64,000 nucleotides of DNA from Chloroflexota bacterium (GTDB lineage Bacteria; Chloroflexota; Anaerolineae; Anaerolineales; UBA11579), in NCBI GenBank assembly GCA_018662365.1, contig JABJGH010000065.1:24154-88153 (forward strand). Reading direction: 5' to 3'. The notes under the pieces were generated by a model. The model made no database searches, had not been told where the DNA came from, and worked only from the letters and a program-made list of their open reading frames with translations. Below, piece after piece: positions 55,756-64,000 of this stretch (position 1 is the stretch's first letter; the number at the start of each line of letters is the position of its first letter). A program made the translations under genes and the position numbers.

Positions 55756-56121
55756 CTAGAATTCTAGGCCGCCTTCTCTGGCGCCTTCGGCCAATGATTT
55801 TACCCGACCAATATACCTGTATCCACCGCGGTCAAATACTACTTGGGTCACACCCTGAGTTTTAGCTCGATCAGCAATTGCTTCACCAACTAATTTTGCT
55901 TGCTCAGTCTTATTTTTCCCTTTCATCTTTCCACGAAGGTCTTTGTCAACTGTAGATGCAGAAGCTAAGGTAACTCCTTCTTCATCATTGATTACTTGAA
56001 CATAAATATCATTCAGGCTGCGGAAAACGTTTAATCGAGGACGTTCCGGCATACCGTGAATTGTTTTGCGCACACGTTTATGTCTGCGTTTTCGAGCTAA
56101 TGCACGAGTTGTTTTAGCCAT
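55756..56121 (-). CDS. rplR: 50S ribosomal protein L18
   Basis: 121 residues; basic N-terminus, [21 protein letters not shown] and the C-terminal [25 protein letters not shown] bind 5S rRNA. Confidence 0.97.
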   Translation of the reverse strand: MAKTTRALARKRRHKRVRKTIHGMPERPRLNVFRSLNDIYVQVINDEEGVTLASASTVDKDLRGKMKGKNKTEQAKLVGEAIADRAKTQGVTQVVFDRGGYRYIGRVKSLAEGAREGGLEF

Positions 56122-56130
56122 ATATCACCT

Positions 56131-56676
56131 CTACGCAGCCGCGCCAGATTTACCAGCTTTACGTTTCACGAATTCATCCCGATATCGAATACCTTTCCCT
56201 TTATAAGGTTCAGGCGGTCGGGTTTTTCGAATAACTGCTGAGATCTGACCCACGACTTGTTTGTCAATTCCTGCAACACGAATTAAATTGTTACGCTCTA
56301 GCACTTCAAACGTCGTCCCTTCAGGGGGTTCCATTTCAATTGGATGAGAATAACCAACATTTAATACAATATTTTTTCCTTTCATTTCAGCACGATAACC
56401 AACGCCATGAATTTCAAGAAATTTCTCAAATCCATCAGTTACACCTGTGACCATGTTCTGAATGACAGCACGTGTTGTCCCATACATAGCACGGGAGAAC
56501 TTTTCATCAGATTTAGGAGTAACAACTACTCCCTCTTCTTCTTTCTTTATTTCTACGACCGCTGGAAAAGTATGAGATAACTCACCTTTTGTTCCCTTGA
56601 CCTTAACATGAGTACCCTTAATCTCGATACTCACGCCGTCAGGGATCACCACCGGCATTCGTCCAATTCTAGACAT
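56131..56676 (-). CDS. rplF: 50S ribosomal protein L6
   Basis: 181 residues in two repeats; SRIGRMPVVIPDGV at the start and PEPYKGKGIRYRDEFVKRKAGKSG near the end are diagnostic. Confidence 0.97.
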   Translation of the reverse strand: MSRIGRMPVVIPDGVSIEIKGTHVKVKGTKGELSHTFPAVVEIKKEEEGVVVTPKSDEKFSRAMYGTTRAVIQNMVTGVTDGFEKFLEIHGVGYRAEMKGKNIVLNVGYSHPIEMEPPEGTTFEVLERNNLIRVAGIDKQVVGQISAVIRKTRPPEPYKGKGIRYRDEFVKRKAGKSGAAA

Positions 56677-56706
56677 CTTTACTTACCTCCATCAGGTTCT
56701 TGCAGG

Positions 56707-57120
56707 TTACCATACCTTACAGATGACCTCGCCGCCGACACCAACTTGGCGGGCCCTGCGGCCTGTCATCACGCCTTTGGGAGTGGAAATAATTGCCACA
56801 CCCATGCCCGACAACACCCAGGGGATCTGGTTATTTTTTGCATATACTCGGCGTCCAGGTCGGCTAATTCTTTCTAGACCTGTGATCACCGCGCGGCGTG
56901 TGCGTCTTTCACCAACATATTTCAATCGCACACGCAGTACTTTATGTGTCGGGGTCTCCCCATCGACAACTTCAAAGTCCTCAATATAACCTTCTTCCTT
57001 CAATATCCCTGCAACCGATACTTTTAACTTGGAGTTTGGCATGGCAACCTGCGGTTTTCCAGCCATGACTCCATTACGGATGCGGGTCAACAGATCAGCA
57101 ATTGGATCACTATAGCTCAT
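56707..57120 (-). CDS. rpsH: 30S ribosomal protein S8
   Basis: 137 residues; SDPIADLLTRIRNGVMAGK and the C-terminal GVAIISTPKGVMTGRRARQ...GGEVICKVW are typical. S8 represses the spc operon in E. coli; a matching mRNA target was not recognised here. Confidence 0.97.
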   Translation of the reverse strand: MSYSDPIADLLTRIRNGVMAGKPQVAMPNSKLKVSVAGILKEEGYIEDFEVVDGETPTHKVLRVRLKYVGERRTRRAVITGLERISRPGRRVYAKNNQIPWVLSGMGVAIISTPKGVMTGRRARQVGVGGEVICKVW

Positions 57121-57137
57121 AATATCTCCTTAACCCG

Positions 57138-57320
57138 TTACCAGGAAGACTTCACAACGCCAGGAATCTTTCCGTCAAGAGCGTACTCTCTAAAGCAGAT
57201 TCTACAAAGGCCAAATCGACGCATATAACCTCGAGGACGGCCACATTTTCTACAGCGGTTCCGAACTCGACCTTTATATTTTCGTCTTGTTTCACGGACA
57301 ACCATACTTTTCTTAGCCAT
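57138..57320 (-). CDS. rpsZ: 30S ribosomal protein S14, zinc type (S14Z)
   Basis: 60 residues with two C-x2-C pairs, RCRKCGRP and LCRICFRE, and the C-terminal [11 protein letters not shown]. This is the short zinc-containing S14. No zinc-independent paralogue is visible in the window. Confidence 0.96.
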   Translation of the reverse strand: MAKKSMVVRETRRKYKGRVRNRCRKCGRPRGYMRRFGLCRICFREYALDGKIPGVVKSSW

Positions 57321-57323
57321 AAT

Positions 57324-57872
57324 TTATCCTTCACTCTTGAATGGCATACCGAGTAAACGTAATAATTCTCGGCCATGTTCATCAGTTTCCGCTGTGGTTA
57401 CCACGGTAACCTCAAACCCACGGATTTTGTCGATCTTGTCATACTCGATTTCTGGGAAAACCAACTGCTCACGGAAACCAAGGGTGTAATTCCCTCGACC
57501 ATCGAACGAGTTAGGATTCACACCACGAAAGTCACGTACACGTGGCAATGCGATGCTCATTAATCGGTCTAAGAAAGACCACATGCGTTCGCCGCGCAAG
57601 GTAACTTTAGTACCAATTGAGCGGCCTTCGCGTAATTTGAAATTTGCAATGCTTTTTCGAGCCTTGATTACCAAAGGCTTCTGGCCAGCGATCTTTGTAA
57701 GATCAACTACGGCAGCATCTAATGCCTTCGCGTTTTCAATTGCCTCACCCACGCCAATGTTCAGCACTACCTTCTCTAGTCGAGGTACTTGCATCACACT
57801 GTCCAGGTTCAGTTCTTTTACCAAAGCAGGGACAATTTCTTTTCGATAGCGTTCTTTGAGTCTACTACCCAT
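57324..57872 (-). CDS. rplE: 50S ribosomal protein L5
   Basis: 182 residues; [29 protein letters not shown] and [20 protein letters not shown] are conserved 5S rRNA- and tRNA-contacting regions. It lies 3 bp before rpsZ. Confidence 0.97.
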   Translation of the reverse strand: MGSRLKERYRKEIVPALVKELNLDSVMQVPRLEKVVLNIGVGEAIENAKALDAAVVDLTKIAGQKPLVIKARKSIANFKLREGRSIGTKVTLRGERMWSFLDRLMSIALPRVRDFRGVNPNSFDGRGNYTLGFREQLVFPEIEYDKIDKIRGFEVTVVTTAETDEHGRELLRLLGMPFKSEG

Positions 57873-57889
57873 CTTCTACTCCACCTATC

Positions 57890-58228
57890 CTATTCAATCT
57901 CAGCTTCGCAAGATCGGCACACTCGAAACGGTTCACCATCTTCGTCTCTGGATGTTCCCACCCGTGTGATTTCATTGCAGCTGGGGCAAACCAACATCAC
58001 ATTTGAAAGATCAATTGGAGCTTCAAATTCAATGATGCCAGTCTCAAGTGTACGACCTTCCATTTGTTGCTGGCGTTGGTGCTTTTTACGCATATTTAGA
58101 CCTTGAATAACTACTCGCTTATTCTTAGGAAGCACTTTTATAACTTCACCGCGCTTTCCCTTGTCATCGCGTTTGCCAGTAATGATCTGGACCGTATCGC
58201 CTTTGCGAATTTTCATTTTCGATTTCAT
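57890..58228 (-). CDS. rplX: 50S ribosomal protein L24
   Basis: 112 residues: a KOW domain (KIRKGDTVQIITGKRDDKGKRG), then a C-terminal ribbon with two C-x2-C pairs (VCPSCNEITRVG, RVCRSCEAEIE) that could bind zinc. GAAGG supports the ATG at 58228; MKIRKG four codons later is an alternative. Confidence 0.96.
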   Translation of the reverse strand: MKSKMKIRKGDTVQIITGKRDDKGKRGEVIKVLPKNKRVVIQGLNMRKKHQRQQQMEGRTLETGIIEFEAPIDLSNVMLVCPSCNEITRVGTSRDEDGEPFRVCRSCEAEIE

Positions 58229-58243
58229 ACGATTACCTTCTTC

Positions 58244-58615
58244 CTAAAGAACCTCAGGTGCAAGCGAAACAATTCGCATAAACCCAAATTCTCGCAACTC
58301 ACGGGCAACAGGCCCGAAAATGCGTGTTCCTCTCGGATTTTTAGTTTCTGGATCAATGATCACAGCAGCATTGTCATCGAAGCGGATATAAGAGCCGTCT
58401 TCTCGACGCCATTCTTTGGCAGTCCGCACGATCACAGCCTTTACCACTTCACTCTTCTTCACAGTTCCATTAGGCGTAGCAGATTTTACTGTCGCAACGA
58501 CAATATCACCCACATGCCCATATCGCTTCACCGATCCACCCAAAACCTTGATCACCAAGATCTCTCGGGCGCCGGTGTTATCAGCAATTTTCATTCGTGA
58601 TTCAGTTTGGATCAT
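58244..58615 (-). CDS. rplN: 50S ribosomal protein L14
   Basis: 123 residues; [33 protein letters not shown]-like [15 protein letters not shown] and [14 protein letters not shown] identify L14, which forms an intersubunit bridge. Confidence 0.98.
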   Translation of the reverse strand: MIQTESRMKIADNTGAREILVIKVLGGSVKRYGHVGDIVVATVKSATPNGTVKKSEVVKAVIVRTAKEWRREDGSYIRFDDNAAVIIDPETKNPRGTRIFGPVARELREFGFMRIVSLAPEVL

Positions 58616-58618
58616 CGC

Positions 58619-58888
58619 TTAATCCTCTGCTAAAACTTCAGCGCGAACATTTCGTTTAAGAATTTCCTGAACGACCCAACGCTTTGTTTTTGAAATCGGT
58701 CTACTTTCCACAATCATGACTTCATCGCCAACTTGGCACTCTAATTCATCATGTGCTTTCACTGATTTCTTGCTTGTAATAACTTTTTGGTAAAGCGGAT
58801 GACGATATTTTCGTGTTAGCTGAACCGTAACAGTATTTTGCATTTTATTACTTAGAATGGTGCCAGTAATTCGTCTGCGAGTGTTCAT
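58619..58888 (-). CDS. rpsQ: 30S ribosomal protein S17
   Basis: 89 residues; RRRITGTILSNKMQNTVTVQL and the SRPISKTKRWVVQEIL end are typical. The 4-bp overlap with rpmC suggests coupled translation. Confidence 0.97.
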   Translation of the reverse strand: MNTRRRITGTILSNKMQNTVTVQLTRKYRHPLYQKVITSKKSVKAHDELECQVGDEVMIVESRPISKTKRWVVQEILKRNVRAEVLAED

Positions 58889-59097
58889 GCATCACCTTCA
58901 TTTTCTTCTGATTGCTTTAGTTCGCTGAGAATAGTCAGCATACGAGCAATTTTTCTTCTAGCGATCGAAAATCGAGTGTGATCTGATAACTCACCGGTTG
59001 TGAATTGAAAACGTAAACGCATCAATTCTTCTCGGCTTGCATCCAACTCTGCTTCGATCTCTTCAATAGTCATTTCGCGAATTTCAGCGGCTTTCAT
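58885..59097 (-). CDS. rpmC: 50S ribosomal protein L29
   Basis: 70 residues, two helices; EELMRLRFQFTTGELSDHTRFSIARRKIAR carries the L29 signature. It has a short acidic C-terminal extension. Confidence 0.95.
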   Translation of the reverse strand: MKAAEIREMTIEEIEAELDASREELMRLRFQFTTGELSDHTRFSIARRKIARMLTILSELKQSEENEGDA

Positions 59098-59099
59098 GC

Positions 59100-59519
59100 T
59101 TAACCTCCATGACCTTGTGCAGCTACGATCTTGGTCTTTACGGAAAGTTTGTACATCGCCCGAGTCAATGCTTCTTTTGCAATATCATCTGGCATACCAC
59201 CAACTTCAAACATAATTCGACCCGGCTTGATCACTGCGGCCCAAAATTCTACATCACCCTTACCCTTACCCATGCGAGATTCTGCCGCACGTTTGGTAAT
59301 TGGTTTGTCTGGGAAAACACGAATCCATACACGGCCACGTCGATTTGTGGCACGTACGATCGCTCGACGGGCTGCTTCAAGCTGGCGGGCAGATACCCAT
59401 CCAGGCTCAAGAGCTTTCAAGCCCCATTCACCGAAATGTACGTCAGAACCGCGATAGGCTTTGCCTCTCATTCGGCCACGCATCTGCTTTCGGTATTTCA
59501 CACGTTTTGGCATTAACAT
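59100..59519 (-). CDS. rplP: 50S ribosomal protein L16
   Basis: 139 residues; [41 protein letters not shown] and [20 protein letters not shown] are diagnostic. AGAGGT is at SD distance for the ATG at 59519; the conventional start MPKRVKYRK at 59513 is also possible. Confidence 0.97.
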   Translation of the reverse strand: MLMPKRVKYRKQMRGRMRGKAYRGSDVHFGEWGLKALEPGWVSARQLEAARRAIVRATNRRGRVWIRVFPDKPITKRAAESRMGKGKGDVEFWAAVIKPGRIMFEVGGMPDDIAKEALTRAMYKLSVKTKIVAAQGHGG

Positions 59520-59546
59520 TGGTTCTACCTCTTAAAAAGCCCGGGT

Positions 59547-60227
59547 CTACTTAGTAACGTAAACGCCCTTAGTCTCTTCTAGATTATCTTCAACAGTTTC
59601 AGGCAAGATTTCGCCTTTATAAATCCAAACTTTAATTCCAACTGCACTATAAGTAGTCACAGCTCTATAGGTAGCAAAATCAATATCTGCACGTAAGGTA
59701 TGGAGAGGCACTCGACCTTCTCGAACCCAAACGGTGCGGGCCATATCGGCACCGCCCAATCGACCAGACACCTCAATTTTGGCGCCTTCACCACCTGCTC
59801 GCATCACCTGTTGTAAAGCTCTGCGAATTGCTCGGCGGTAACTAATTCGGCGTTCAATTTGGCTAGCGATGTTTACGGCCACCAAATAGGCATCCAAATC
59901 CGGTTCTTTAATTTCTTTGATTTGCAAATCGATCTGCTTACCAGCCAACTCTTCTAAAGCTTTACGTACTTTCTTTACATTCTCACCCTTACGGCCAATA
60001 AGCACGCCAGGTTTTGAAGTATGCACGTATATCTTTACATTTCCAGGAAAGCGCTCAATTTCGATCTTAGAAACGCCAGCTCGAGGCGACATTTCATGAA
60101 TCAGATCTCGAATAGCAAAATCTTGGTGGAGTTGATTTACATAATCTTCGCCTTCAGCATACCAACGACCGTCCCAGGTCTTATTGATCTTTAGACGAAA
60201 ACCAACAGGATGTACTTTACGTCCCAT
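59547..60227 (-). CDS. rpsC: 30S ribosomal protein S3
   Basis: 226 residues; MGRKVHPVGFRLKINKTWDG, the KH domain (GVLIGRKGENVKKVRKAL) and the C-terminal SGRLGGADMARTVWVREGRVP domain form part of the mRNA entry channel. Confidence 0.98.
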   Translation of the reverse strand: MGRKVHPVGFRLKINKTWDGRWYAEGEDYVNQLHQDFAIRDLIHEMSPRAGVSKIEIERFPGNVKIYVHTSKPGVLIGRKGENVKKVRKALEELAGKQIDLQIKEIKEPDLDAYLVAVNIASQIERRISYRRAIRRALQQVMRAGGEGAKIEVSGRLGGADMARTVWVREGRVPLHTLRADIDFATYRAVTTYSAVGIKVWIYKGEILPETVEDNLEETKGVYVTK

Positions 60228-60244
60228 ATTATCTCCTGACCATC

Positions 60245-60589
60245 TTAGTTTTCACGTTCGCGCAAGATCACTGTGATGTGAGATGAACGGCGAAGCCAGG
60301 GTTTAAATCTACCCCGGGCTCCAAAACGTCGCCATTTGCGCGTTCGGCCTTCATCGGCAAAGATCTTGTAAATATATAAATCTTTTCGGCTGATGCTAAA
60401 GTTTTCTTCTGCATTGATCATCGCAGATCGAACAACTTTATAGACAGGCTTTGAGGCAAGCGGTTCCACAAACTGGAGTTGATCCAGCGCTTCTACCACA
60501 TCTTTCCCTCGAACCAAGTCGATCACCAAGCGTACTTTTTGTGCAGATACTTGTACCTGCTTCACACTTGCTTTAATATCAGTAGCCAT
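60245..60589 (-). CDS. rplV: 50S ribosomal protein L22
   Basis: 114 residues; QVSAQKVRLVIDLVRGKDV and the hairpin FGARGRFKPWLRRSSHITVIL, which lines the exit tunnel, are conserved. Confidence 0.97.
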   Translation of the reverse strand: MATDIKASVKQVQVSAQKVRLVIDLVRGKDVVEALDQLQFVEPLASKPVYKVVRSAMINAEENFSISRKDLYIYKIFADEGRTRKWRRFGARGRFKPWLRRSSHITVILREREN

Positions 60590-60599
60590 ATCTTAGCCT

Positions 60600-60869
60600 C
60601 TACCGTCTGGACTCGCGGATATGTCCGCGGAATGTTCGTGTGGGAGCAAATTCGCCCAAACGATGTCCAACCATGTTTTCAGTAATGTAGATCGGAACAT
60701 GGCGACGGCCATCATGTACTGCGATCGTATGCCCAACCATCTGGGGGAAGATCGTGCTAGCACGGCTCCAAGTACGAATTACTTTTTTCTCGCCACTTTC
60801 GTTCATGGCCACTATTCTTTTCAACAACTTTTGGGCTATAAATGGCCCTTTTTTTAATGATCGTCCCAT
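60600..60869 (-). CDS. rpsS: 30S ribosomal protein S19
   Basis: 89 residues; [39 protein letters not shown] and [13 protein letters not shown] identify S19. Confidence 0.98.
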   Translation of the reverse strand: MGRSLKKGPFIAQKLLKRIVAMNESGEKKVIRTWSRASTIFPQMVGHTIAVHDGRRHVPIYITENMVGHRLGEFAPTRTFRGHIRESRR

Positions 60870-60886
60870 ATTAGTACTCCAGGATC

Positions 60887-61723
60887 CTAGCGACGTTTCT
60901 TGCCACGGCGGCGGACAATGTATTTACCAGTCGTCTTATTTCGACGGGTCTTATAACCCAATGTGGGTTTACCCCACGGGGTCTTAGGCCCGGGCATACC
61001 GATTCCAGAACGTCCTTCACCACCACCATGAGGGTGATCATTAGGGTTCATTGCGGAACCACGAACTGCAGGGCGAATACCCATATGTCGTTTTCGTCCA
61101 GCTTTACCAAGTTTGATATTGCTATGATCAACATTTCCGATCTGACCAATGGTTGCGTAACATTCTTGGCGGATGAGTCTTACTTCACCCGATGGCAAAC
61201 GAATTTGGGCATAATCGCCCTCTTTCGCCATCAACTGAGCTGCAGCACCAGCGGAACGAACGATCTGTCCACCTCGACCAACTTTCATTTCAACATTATG
61301 GATCATTGTGCCGGTAGGAATATTTGAGATCGGCATGGCATTACCTGGTCGAATTTCTACATCTGGACCAGCAACAACCACATCGCCAACACCCACACCT
61401 AATGGAGCCAAAATATATCGTTTTTCACCGTCAGCATAATGTAACAAAGCCAATCTTGCTGTGCGGTTTGGATCATATTCGATCGCTGCAACTTTAGCAG
61501 GCACAGTATGTTTATTTCTTTTGAAATCAACTATTCTGATCTTACGTTTATGCCCACCACCTCGGTGACGAACAGTTACCCGACCATAATTATTTCTTCC
61601 GGCACTTTTGCGAAGGGGCTTGACCAATGCTTTCTCTGGTTTTGATTTTGTAATCTCTTCAAAGGTATAGCTGGTCATGTCCCGTCGGCCGGGAGATGTA
61701 GGTTTATATTTTTTGACTGCCAT
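60887..61723 (-). CDS. rplB: 50S ribosomal protein L2
   Basis: 278 residues; [22 protein letters not shown], then the peptidyl-transferase-proximal [19 protein letters not shown] loop and a basic tail. Its start shares one base with the rplW stop (TAATG). Confidence 0.98.
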   Translation of the reverse strand: MAVKKYKPTSPGRRDMTSYTFEEITKSKPEKALVKPLRKSAGRNNYGRVTVRHRGGGHKRKIRIVDFKRNKHTVPAKVAAIEYDPNRTARLALLHYADGEKRYILAPLGVGVGDVVVAGPDVEIRPGNAMPISNIPTGTMIHNVEMKVGRGGQIVRSAGAAAQLMAKEGDYAQIRLPSGEVRLIRQECYATIGQIGNVDHSNIKLGKAGRKRHMGIRPAVRGSAMNPNDHPHGGGEGRSGIGMPGPKTPWGKPTLGYKTRRNKTTGKYIVRRRGKKRR

Positions 61724-62025
61724 TATTGAACTCCCTCGAATACATCGATAGATTCACCAGGAGCGAGAGTAATAATCGCTTTTTTGTATGCTTTTCGGCG
61801 AGAAACTGTGCGTCGGCTGTTACCGGCTATTTTTCTTTTCGCTGGCATGTTGATCGTTCGTACTTTCTCAACCTGCACATTGAAAACTTGTTCCACAGCT
61901 TCTTTGATCATCGCTTTTGTCGCTTCTCTAGAAACCTCAAATACGACCTGGTTTAATGCGCCAGAGAGGTAACTTGATTTTTCAGTAACGATAGGACGCC
62001 GTAAAATATCATAAATATTTGTCAT
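61723..62025 (-). CDS. rplW: 50S ribosomal protein L23
   Basis: 100 residues; [15 protein letters not shown] and [18 protein letters not shown] match L23, the docking site for trigger factor and SRP at the exit tunnel. It overlaps rplD by 4 bp. Confidence 0.97.
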   Translation of the reverse strand: MTNIYDILRRPIVTEKSSYLSGALNQVVFEVSREATKAMIKEAVEQVFNVQVEKVRTINMPAKRKIAGNSRRTVSRRKAYKKAIITLAPGESIDVFEGVQ

Positions 62026-62672
62026 TTTACACGCTCCTCTTTGCCCAAGTAACTAACCAAGACATCAAGCGCTTTCAAAGAAACAACAACTTTGTCGTAT
62101 CCGAGCAAGTCACGAATGTTGGCATAATTGGCCAATAAGGTTTTTACACTGGGCAAGTTATTTGCTGATCGAGCAACCATTTCTTCTTGCTCTGATTTTT
62201 CAGACAATAAGATCAGGGCGCTGTTATCGCCAACCAACTTATCCATCGCAGTAACCATTGTTTTGGTTTTTTGATCACTGATCTTCAAATCATCAATGAC
62301 CACAATTTCATTTTCGGCTGCCTTGACAGAAAGTGCGGAGCGTAAAGCGGCTCGTCGCATTTTCTTTGGCATATCTTTTGTGTAATCACGTGGCTTTGGT
62401 GTGTGAACCTTTCCACCACCAACCCATTGTGCAGCTCGGATAGAACCTTGGCGAGCTCGACCAGTACCTTTCTGCTTGAAAGGTTTTCGACCACCACCAC
62501 GCACTTCGCTTCGACCTCTTGTACTGTGAGTACCCAATCTGGCATTTGCCATTTGGCGCACATAAGCCTGGTGCATAAGATCTTTATTTACTGGTGCTTC
62601 AAAAATATCAGCAGGGAGGTCGATTTCTTCGCCAGTCTTTTTACCTTTGAGGGTATAAATGTCTAATTTCAT
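62022..62672 (-). CDS. rplD: 50S ribosomal protein L4
   Basis: 216 residues; the tunnel loop [20 protein letters not shown] and [12 protein letters not shown] are diagnostic. In E. coli L4 represses the S10 operon; here the only large gap nearby is before rplC. Confidence 0.97.
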   Translation of the reverse strand: MKLDIYTLKGKKTGEEIDLPADIFEAPVNKDLMHQAYVRQMANARLGTHSTRGRSEVRGGGRKPFKQKGTGRARQGSIRAAQWVGGGKVHTPKPRDYTKDMPKKMRRAALRSALSVKAAENEIVVIDDLKISDQKTKTMVTAMDKLVGDNSALILLSEKSEQEEMVARSANNLPSVKTLLANYANIRDLLGYDKVVVSLKALDVLVSYLGKEERVK

Positions 62673-62704
62673 AATCGTTTTCGCGGAATAGGAGATCTAA
62701 CCAC

Positions 62705-63334
62705 CTATTGTTTCCGCACCTCCTTGATCTGAACTACCCCGCCCTTAGCTCCTGGCACCGAACCTTTTATTCCAAGCAAGTTTCGTTCAGTATCAACCAA
62801 GACAATTTTGAGGTTTTGAGCAGTCACTCGATCATTACCCATACGGCCAGGCATCTTCTTTCCCTTCCAAACCTTACCGGGAGTAGAAGTAGCACCGATC
62901 GAACCAACAGAACGTTGGCGATCAGATTGACCATGAGTTTTTGGTCCACCACTAAAATTATGACGTTTCATACCCCCTGCAAAGCCTTTACCTTTTGAAA
63001 TACCGATCACATCTACATGATCGCCCAATTCAAAAGCTTCAACGGTGAGAGTGTCACCAGCTTTGAGTTCATGTTTTTTAGAGCGAAATTCTCTTATTAT
63101 TCTGAGGGGAGGAGCATCTGTAATCTTGAGATGCCCTAATTGACCGCCGGTAAGGCGTTTGGGTTTGGTTTCACCAAATCCCAACTGCACTGCACTGTAG
63201 CCATCTTGCTCTACAGAGCGCACTTGGGTAACATAGCAAGGCCCAGCTTCGATGAGAGTAATCGGCACAGCACTGCCGTTCTCGTCGAAAATCTGGGTCA
63301 TACCGATTTTCTTTCCTATAAGCCCTTTGAACAT
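62705..63334 (-). CDS. rplC: 50S ribosomal protein L3
   Basis: 209 residues; LIGKKIGMTQIFDENGSAVPIT at the start and the central KGKGFAGGMKRHNFSGGPKTHGQS loop reaching the peptidyl-transferase centre. TTAGGAG provides the SD. It is preceded by an unusually long gap. Confidence 0.98.
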   Translation of the reverse strand: MFKGLIGKKIGMTQIFDENGSAVPITLIEAGPCYVTQVRSVEQDGYSAVQLGFGETKPKRLTGGQLGHLKITDAPPLRIIREFRSKKHELKAGDTLTVEAFELGDHVDVIGISKGKGFAGGMKRHNFSGGPKTHGQSDRQRSVGSIGATSTPGKVWKGKKMPGRMGNDRVTAQNLKIVLVDTERNLLGIKGSVPGAKGGVVQIKEVRKQ

Positions 63335-63540
63335 ATCTGTTGTACTCCTAAAAAATAAATTTACGGGACTGTCAGACTGGGCTAAGCCACATCATCCCTG
63401 AGGAGCGCAGTCAACAGCGCTACCGAAAGCATTTTAAGCTTCCGAATAAAGCTGTTCTTACACTCCCCTTTTTTTCAAACAAAACGTTTTATCTTTCTAC
63501 GTTAGTTTTATAAAGAATGTTAAGCAATCACAATCGCCAA
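63335..63540 (-). promoter_or_regulatory. 206-nt structured region between rpsJ and rplC
   Basis: Other gaps in the superoperon are mostly below 60 bp. On the minus strand this one holds an AAGC/GCTT stem, an AGCGC/GCGCT stem with an 8-nt loop and a long-range GGGA/TCCC pair close to the rplC SD. It could be an r-protein-binding leader or carry an internal promoter (TATAAA near its 5' end). Confidence 0.45.
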
Positions 63541-63852
63541 TTATATCTTAATCTCTATATCTACACCAGCGGGCAAATTCAAACGCATTAGCATATCAAT
63601 GGTCTTTGAATCTGGATCCAACACGTCTATGAGACGGTTATGTGTTCTGATCTCGAAATGTTCGTGCGAATCCTTATCAATAAAGGGAGATCGTCGAACA
63701 GTAAATCTTTCTTTTTTAGTTGGCAATGGAACCGGGCCAACTACTCGAGCACCAGTGCGTTCTGCGGTTTCGACAATCCGTTTCGCAGATTGGTCTAGAA
63801 CACGATGATCAAAAGCTTTCAAACGAATGCGTATTTTTTGCTTACTTGCCAT
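63541..63852 (-). CDS. rpsJ: 30S ribosomal protein S10
   Basis: 103 residues; [23 protein letters not shown] and [24 protein letters not shown] are diagnostic of S10 (NusE), which also works in transcription antitermination. It starts 6 bp after tuf. Confidence 0.98.
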   Translation of the reverse strand: MASKQKIRIRLKAFDHRVLDQSAKRIVETAERTGARVVGPVPLPTKKERFTVRRSPFIDKDSHEHFEIRTHNRLIDVLDPDSKTIDMLMRLNLPAGVDIEIKI

Positions 63853-63858
63853 AATTTC

Positions 63859-64000
63859 CTAGTCCAGAATTTCTGTGATGACGCCAGCGCCGACGGTTAG
63901 TCCGCCTTCACGAATGGCGAAATTGCCACCTTGCTCTAAGGCTACCGGGGTGATCAAGTCTACTTGCAAGTTGACATTGTCTCCAGGCATAACCATTTCC
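63859..64000 (-). CDS. tuf: Elongation factor Tu, C-terminal part (partial)
   Basis: The minus strand from the window edge encodes [20 protein letters not shown], then the EF-Tu C-terminus [20 protein letters not shown] and TAG (63859-63861). The rest of the gene lies beyond the window. EF-Tu delivers aminoacyl-tRNA to the ribosome and heads the superoperon, as in many bacteria. Confidence 0.97.
   Translation of the reverse strand, partial: EMVMPGDNVNLQVDLITPVALEQGGNFAIREGGLTVGAGVITEILD

Noticed and set aside
1-64000. tRNA, rRNA, CRISPR and mobile-element scan
   Set aside because: I found no cloverleaf-like TTC/GGTTCGA arms, no regularly spaced repeats and no transposase or integrase motifs by eye; a covariance-model search would be needed to exclude small RNAs.

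Overview
The window comes from an AT-rich bacterial chromosome and is almost entirely ordinary housekeeping sequence. I see no tRNA, rRNA, CRISPR array, insertion sequence, integrase or phage gene. The gene set points to Chloroflexota, most likely an Anaerolineae-like or related lineage: a fused PGI/PMI, a DUF951 protein, C39-peptidase/LysM and PIG-L proteins, a large-subunit-only methylmalonyl-CoA mutase and zinc-type ribosomal proteins (S14Z, S4, L36). This is inferred from family content; no database search was possible.

Layout. 0-6.9 kb: the tail of a PyrK-like Fe-S protein, a PIG-L deacetylase, a phosphohexomutase, a membrane protein with a cyclic-nucleotide-binding domain and two PH-like domains, then def, recF and rsmG. 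6.9-12.5 kb: a secreted C39-peptidase/LysM protein, a stand-alone infA with a long structured leader, methylmalonyl-CoA mutase and epimerase, a cytochrome c lipoprotein and a DMT transporter. 12.6-18.5 kb: a cysteine-cluster protein, a MacAB-like export operon and murJ. 18.6-26.7 kb: tag, an alpha/beta hydrolase, serA, an M32 carboxypeptidase and three lipoproteins, one carrying a triple repeat I do not recognise. 26.8-34.2 kb: an M50 protease, HD protein and TyrA-like operon diverges from DUF951-rsmI across a palindromic bidirectional promoter; PGI/PMI, a broken sucrase/ferredoxin-like gene and a malic enzyme follow. 34.6-38.8 kb: recA, recX, rny and an MBL hydrolase. 38.9-46.9 kb: a tryptophanase/tyrosine phenol-lyase-type beta-eliminating lyase, an operon of an aminotransferase and an unusual glutamate-cysteine-ligase/M20-peptidase fusion, yabN-type mazG and a histidine phosphatase. 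46.9-64 kb: the complete S10-spc-alpha ribosomal superoperon on the minus strand, from tuf to rpsI.

The ribosomal superoperon keeps the classical order, except that infA is absent from its usual place between map and rpmJ. It lies about 43 kb away, behind a consensus promoter and a terminator-like leader hairpin. Most intergenic ends carry clear intrinsic terminators, often shared by convergent genes. Several housekeeping genes have a -10 box directly against the start codon and no Shine-Dalgarno, which suggests leaderless mRNAs.

The best candidate for an undescribed system is the aminotransferase plus ligase-hydrolase fusion operon (40.4-44.5 kb). Its activities match a protect, transaminate and deprotect logic like that of LysW-carried lysine and arginine biosynthesis. 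Also worth attention are the triple-repeat lipoprotein, the displaced infA with its leader, and two 29-bp palindromes over promoters.
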